Below, in pieces: positions 12,747 to 16,117 of a DNA stretch of 16,117 nt (within the stretch, counting starts at the first letter, position 1; each line of letters begins with the position of its first letter). The translations under genes were made by a program, and so were the position numbers. The stretch is from Caulobacteraceae bacterium UBA6225 (GTDB lineage Bacteria; Pseudomonadota; Alphaproteobacteria; Caulobacterales; Caulobacteraceae). The notes beneath the pieces are model-generated. The model made no database searches. It was given only the letters and a program-made list of their open reading frames with translations, and was not told the DNA's origin. The stretch covers positions 1 through 16,117 of the forward strand of contig DJWR01000212.1 in assembly GCA_002441055.1 (NCBI GenBank), read 5' to 3'.

Positions 12747-13615
12747 TGATGGGGCTGGCGAGATCGGGCCCGGGCCAGCTCACCCGCCGTGCGGCGGTAG
12801 GGGGGCTTGCGCTCGGTCTCGCCGGCGCCGCGCCGGTCACCCCGCCGCGGCGGGTGGTTTCCCTGAACCCGTGTCTGGACGTGATCCTTTTCCATGTGGC
12901 CCGTCGCGATCAGATCGCGGCTCTGACCCACTATGCCCGCGATCCTGACGCCTCCACCCTGGGCCAGCGGGCGCAGGAGATTCCCATTACCCATGAGACG
13001 GCCGAAGAGGTCGTCGCCCTGCGCCCGGACCTGGTGCTGATGAGCCATCATTCGGCGATGTCGACCAGGCTGGCCCTCAGCCGCCTGGGCATTCCCCAGG
13101 CCACGTTCGACGTGCCCCAGACGGTGGCCGCCAGCCTGGCCCAGGTGCGTCAGATCGCCCAACTGCTCGGGCGACGCGCGCAGGGCGAGGCGGTGATCGC
13201 CCAGATCGAAGCCGCCCTGGCCGCGGCCGCCCCGCCGCCGGGAACGCCGCCCTTGAGCGCCATTGTCTATCAGCCCAACGGCTTCGCCGCCGGGGTCGGC
13301 ACCCTGACCGACGAGATGATGCGCCGGACCGGCTTTGTGAATGTGGCCGCCCGCTATGGCCTGGGCCGATGGGGCAATATCGGTCTGGAGCAGATCCTCG
13401 CCGATCCGCCTCAGGTGTTGCTGGCCGGCCAGGTCGCCGAGGGCGCGCCGACCTGGGCCGACCGTGTGCTCAGCCACCCGGCGCTGGAGGCGATATCGGG
13501 CGTCATGCGGCGGGAGGTCTTTCCCCAACGCCTGCTCTATTGCGGTGGGCCTGTCCTGATTGAGACCGCTCAGGCCCTGGCCCGCGCCCGGCGCAACGTC
13601 CTGGGGGCCGCATGA
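12746..13615 (+). CDS. btuF: Periplasmic cobalamin-binding protein of the ABC importer
   Basis: The 289-residue protein belongs to the class III periplasmic binding proteins (BtuF/FecB/FhuD fold). The N-terminus has twin arginines (LTRRAAVGGLALGLAGAAP, about 12-30), which suggests Tat or Sec export; there is no lipobox cysteine, so it should be soluble. The first lobe starts with RRVVSLNPCLDVILFHVARRDQIAALT, the helix linker spans roughly 105-150, and the second lobe ends with LLYCGGPVLIETAQALA. It would receive B12 from BtuB and pass it to BtuC. The ATG at 12746 overlaps the btuB stop; a second ATG in frame at 12749 is also possible. Its stop overlaps btuC as ATGA. Siderophore binding cannot be ruled out from the fold, but the riboswitch favours B12. 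Confidence 0.88.
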   Translation: MMGLARSGPGQLTRRAAVGGLALGLAGAAPVTPPRRVVSLNPCLDVILFHVARRDQIAALTHYARDPDASTLGQRAQEIPITHETAEEVVALRPDLVLMSHHSAMSTRLALSRLGIPQATFDVPQTVAASLAQVRQIAQLLGRRAQGEAVIAQIEAALAAAAPPPGTPPLSAIVYQPNGFAAGVGTLTDEMMRRTGFVNVAARYGLGRWGNIGLEQILADPPQVLLAGQVAEGAPTWADRVLSHPALEAISGVMRREVFPQRLLYCGGPVLIETAQALARARRNVLGAA

Positions 13616-14604
13616 TGCGCCTATCCCCTGTGGCGGTTCTGAGCGGCTTGACCCTGATCCTGGTTCTGCTGGTCGGCGCAAGCCTGATCGCCGGGCGCGT
13701 CTGGGTGCCCTTGGAGGCCTGGACCGGAAGCGATCCCCGTTGGGTGATCATCCTGGAGCTGCGTATTCCGCGCACCCTGCTGGCTATCGTCGTAGGGGCG
13801 GCCCTTGGAATGTCGGGCGCCGCCCTGCAGGGCTACACCCGAAATCCCCTTGCAGATCCAGGGGTTCTGGGCGTGTCTTCCATGGCCGCTTTAGGGGCTG
13901 TGATCTCCCTCTATTTTGGCTTCTACGCGCCGGTCCTGGGGGGCGCCCCGTGGTTGATGCCGGTCTGCGCCATGGCGGGCGCCCTGGTCGGGGTGCTAGT
14001 TCTGGTCGGGCTGACGGGACAGGCGACCGGCACGGTGACCTTTGTCCTGGCCGGGGTGGTGCTGAACATCGTGGCCGGCGCCGGGGTCGCCCTGGCGCTT
14101 AATCTCGCGCCCAACCCGTGGGCGGTGAACGAGATTGTCAACTGGCTGATGGGCTCACTCACCGATCGTAGCTTCGCTGATCTGCAGATGTCCGCCCCCT
14201 TCGTGGCCCTGGGACTCGGCCTGCTGCTGCTCACCGGCCGCGCCCTGGACGCCCTGACCCTGGGGGAGACCGGCGCAAGGTCCCTGGGGGTCAACCTTGC
14301 CCGGACCCGCCTGTGGCTGGCCCTGGGGGTGGGGCTGGCCGCGGGCGCCAGTGTGGCCGTCACCGGCGTGATCGGCTTTGTCGGCCTGGTCACGCCGCAC
14401 CTGCTGCGACCGCTTCTGGGGCCGCGGCCGGCGGGGCTGTTGCTGCCCAGTGCGCTCGGCGGGGCGGTCATAGTCCTGGCGGCCGACATCCTGGTGCGCC
14501 TGATCCCCTCGGCGGCCGAGGTGCGGCTGGGGGTGGCCATGGCCGCCCTTGGCGGTCCCTTCTTTCTGGGTCTGCTCCTTCTCCAGCGTCGGCGGCTGTC
14601 ATGA
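13612..14604 (+). CDS. btuC: Vitamin B12 ABC transporter permease (FecCD family)
   Basis: The 330-residue hydrophobic protein has the layout of a FecCD/BtuC permease with about ten membrane helices. Family marks are LRIPRTLLAIVVGAALGMSGAALQGYTRNPLADPGVLGVSSMAALGAV (about 51-98), the GSLTDRSF segment after the middle helices, GETGARSLGVNLARTR, the coupling helix that contacts BtuD, and TGVIGFVGLVTPHLLRPLLGP (about 251-271). It forms a dimer in the inner membrane and moves cobalamin inward. The start ATG lies inside the btuF stop (ATGATG) and the stop overlaps the btuD start, so translation is probably coupled through the set. Length is normal. Confidence 0.94.
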   Translation: MMRLSPVAVLSGLTLILVLLVGASLIAGRVWVPLEAWTGSDPRWVIILELRIPRTLLAIVVGAALGMSGAALQGYTRNPLADPGVLGVSSMAALGAVISLYFGFYAPVLGGAPWLMPVCAMAGALVGVLVLVGLTGQATGTVTFVLAGVVLNIVAGAGVALALNLAPNPWAVNEIVNWLMGSLTDRSFADLQMSAPFVALGLGLLLLTGRALDALTLGETGARSLGVNLARTRLWLALGVGLAAGASVAVTGVIGFVGLVTPHLLRPLLGPRPAGLLLPSALGGAVIVLAADILVRLIPSAAEVRLGVAMAALGGPFFLGLLLLQRRRLS

Positions 14605-15374
14605 GTGACCTCGTCGCCCAGAACCTCAGCCTTCGGGCCGGTCATCATCAGGTGCTCACTGGGGTCAGCGCCCAGTTCATGCCGGGCCAGGTGACCGCCA
14701 TCCTCGGCGCCAACGGGGCCGGAAAATCGACGCTGTTGGCCGCGCTGGCCGGCCTGACCCGGCCAGTCGATGGCCTGGTGTCGCTGGATGGGGCGCCTCT
14801 CCTGCAGCTCCCGTCGCGGACCCGCGCGCAGCGCCTGGCCTTCATCCCCCAGACCCCGGAGATCGCCTGGGGGCTGGAGGTGCGGGCCGTTGTCGGCCTG
14901 GGCCGGCTTCCCTGGCTCGGCGCCCGGGGGCTGTCGGCGCAGGACGTCGTCGCCGTCGATCGCGCCATGGCCGCCGCCCAGGTGCAGGGCCTGGCTGACC
15001 GTGACATCACCGCCTTGTCCGGGGGGGAACGGGCCCGGGCCCTCATCGCCCGCGCCCTGGCCGGGGAGCCCGAGTGGCTGCTGGCCGATGAGCCCTATGC
15101 GGGGCTGGACCCCCGCCATGCGCTGGAGGCGGGTGATCTGTTCCGGCGGCTGGCGGGGGAGGGCGCCGGGGTGCTGCTCACCCTTCACGACCTGACGCTC
15201 GCCGCCCGTCTGGCTGACCGGGTGCTGGTGCTGGGTCATGGCCGGGTGCTGGCCGATGGGCCGCCGGCCGACGCCATGTCGCCGGCGATCATGGCGGCCG
15301 CCTATGGCGTCGACGCCTGCCTGCGTGAGACCGAACAGGGGCTGAGCGTCGATATCCTGGGCCGTTGGGGTTAG
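14601..15374 (+). CDS. btuD: Vitamin B12 ABC transporter ATP-binding protein
   Basis: The 257-residue cytoplasmic ATPase drives the BtuC importer. Walker A is GANGAGKS (36-43), the Q-loop is at Q84 (FIPQT), the ABC signature is LSGGERAR (139-146), Walker B is WLLADEP (159-165) with catalytic E164, the D-loop is AGLD, and the switch histidine is H196 (LLTLHDL). All are intact. The ATG at 14601 overlaps the btuC stop as ATGA. The same frame is open back to 14313, but this lies inside btuC and is not used. It is the last gene of the operon. Its TAG stop shares the bases TTAG with the TAA stop of the convergent cytochrome gene. Confidence 0.94.
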   Translation: MSDLVAQNLSLRAGHHQVLTGVSAQFMPGQVTAILGANGAGKSTLLAALAGLTRPVDGLVSLDGAPLLQLPSRTRAQRLAFIPQTPEIAWGLEVRAVVGLGRLPWLGARGLSAQDVVAVDRAMAAAQVQGLADRDITALSGGERARALIARALAGEPEWLLADEPYAGLDPRHALEAGDLFRRLAGEGAGVLLTLHDLTLAARLADRVLVLGHGRVLADGPPADAMSPAIMAAAYGVDACLRETEQGLSVDILGRWG

Positions 15375-16117
15375 GGGGCGAGGCTCTCGATATAGTTGGC
15401 CACCAGGGCGATCCCCTCGGCATGGACCAGGCTGCGGCCCAGTTCTGGCATCATCACGCCGGGGTCGTTTGAGCCCATCCGATAGACCATGATCGAGCGG
15501 TCGGGCTGACCTGGCTCAATGGAGACCGCCAGCCCGCCAGAGCCGCGACCTGCGGCCACGGGCACCTTGCCGATCCCCAGATGGGCGGGGCGCGTTTCCT
15601 CCACCCCCAAGAACAGGCTGCTGGTGGAGGCCATGCCCGCCGGATTGTGACAATGGGCGCAGTTGGCGTCGAGATAGGCCCTGGCGCGGGACTCCAATGG
15701 CTCGTCCAGGTCATCCCAGACGGCGGTCCGGGGCGCTGCCGCGGGGGTGGGGCCGCCGTTCAGGTGGCCCAGGCGGCGCCAGGCGATCAGCTGGTTTTCC
15801 GTCCGGTGGACATAGTCCAGGTCCCGATTGAGATTGCGCGCCTTGGGGCCGATGGGAACAAGCTCGCCATCCGCCGAGTGGCAGGTCTTGCACTGGTTCT
15901 GGTTGGGCACGAGGTAGCTGATCGCCTGCGGTGCGCCGGCAGGATCGATGAAGGCGACGTCCAGACGCGCGCCTGTCCGTTTGAGGATGGCCTCAGTCTG
16001 ATCGGCGTTCCAGACATAGGCCAGCGCCGTCCAACCGTCGGCCTTGCGGATGAGCAGCCGGGTCTCGACGTGGCGCTCACCAACCTGGGGCGTACGCATA
16101 TCCGGGGCGAAGGCGAA
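15371..16117 (-). CDS. Diheme cytochrome c, SO2930-like family (5' truncated)
   Basis: The frame runs off the right end of the window, so only the last 248 residues are seen; the true start lies beyond 16117 and the Met at 16099 is internal. Two heme sites are present, CKTCH and, further on, CAHCH. Between and around them are VETRLLIRKADGWTALAYVWNADQTEA, YLVPNQNQCKTCH, PIGPKARNLNRD, SRARAYLDANCAHCHNPAG and PGVMMPELGRSLVHAEGIALVANYI, a pattern I recognise from SO2930-type diheme c cytochromes. Methionines in the MMPELG region could be distal heme ligands. It should be periplasmic or outer-membrane attached; the electron partner is unknown. Family members are often next to a parallel beta-helix protein, which would lie outside the window. 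It converges on btuD with a four-base overlap. Confidence 0.85.
   Translation of the reverse strand, partial: FAFAPDMRTPQVGERHVETRLLIRKADGWTALAYVWNADQTEAILKRTGARLDVAFIDPAGAPQAISYLVPNQNQCKTCHSADGELVPIGPKARNLNRDLDYVHRTENQLIAWRRLGHLNGGPTPAAAPRTAVWDDLDEPLESRARAYLDANCAHCHNPAGMASTSSLFLGVEETRPAHLGIGKVPVAAGRGSGGLAVSIEPGQPDRSIMVYRMGSNDPGVMMPELGRSLVHAEGIALVANYIESLAP

Noticed and set aside
1..16117. CRISPR arrays, insertion sequences, toxin-antitoxin or phage defence genes
   Set aside because: No regularly spaced repeats, transposase motifs or known defence domains were seen on either strand; the window is mostly housekeeping and transport genes.

Overview
The window is GC-rich chromosomal DNA from an alphaproteobacterium, most likely of the order Caulobacterales; the genus cannot be fixed from sequence alone. 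Four things support this. The gene string DUF2948, hisD, UPF0262, low-molecular-weight phosphatase, infA, maf, yacG is typical of alphaproteobacteria. The tRNA-His lacks G-1 and carries A73. Several promoters fit the Caulobacter housekeeping pattern TTGACGS-N10-14-GCTANAWC. ExbB has a signal peptide and an Ala/Pro-rich extension.

Region 1 (1-5628, all + strand) is a housekeeping cluster: the 3' end of a DUF2948 gene, hisD, a glycine-zipper/SH3 envelope protein with its own strong terminator, a UPF0262 gene, a low-molecular-weight phosphatase, infA with its own promoter, maf, a very short RNase E/G-family protein, and yacG. The last three are tightly packed with ATGA start/stop overlaps.

Region 2 (5629-6553) holds tRNA-Phe and then about 770 bases without a credible gene. 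That stretch has an AT-rich patch with inverted repeats, four consecutive predicted hairpins and a 19-base imperfect direct repeat. It is the least explained part of the window.

Region 3 (6554-8670) is an exbB-exbD-tonB operon that energises outer-membrane transport, closed by a strong intrinsic terminator. Region 4 (8697-10373) is tRNA-His followed by a secreted alkaline phosphatase.

Region 5 (10399-15374) is a complete vitamin B12 uptake operon. It has a promoter, a cobalamin riboswitch, the TonB-dependent receptor btuB, periplasmic btuF, permease btuC and ATPase btuD, with btuB to btuD overlapping end to end. The TonB/ExbBD complex encoded upstream is the expected energy source for BtuB, so the window encodes the B12 import route from outer membrane to cytoplasm.

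Region 6 (15371-16117, - strand) is the 3' part of a diheme cytochrome c gene that converges on btuD with a four-base overlap.

No clearly new multi-gene system was found. The best leads are the structured non-coding block upstream of exbB, the minimal RNase E/G protein, and the inverted repeat inside the btu promoter.
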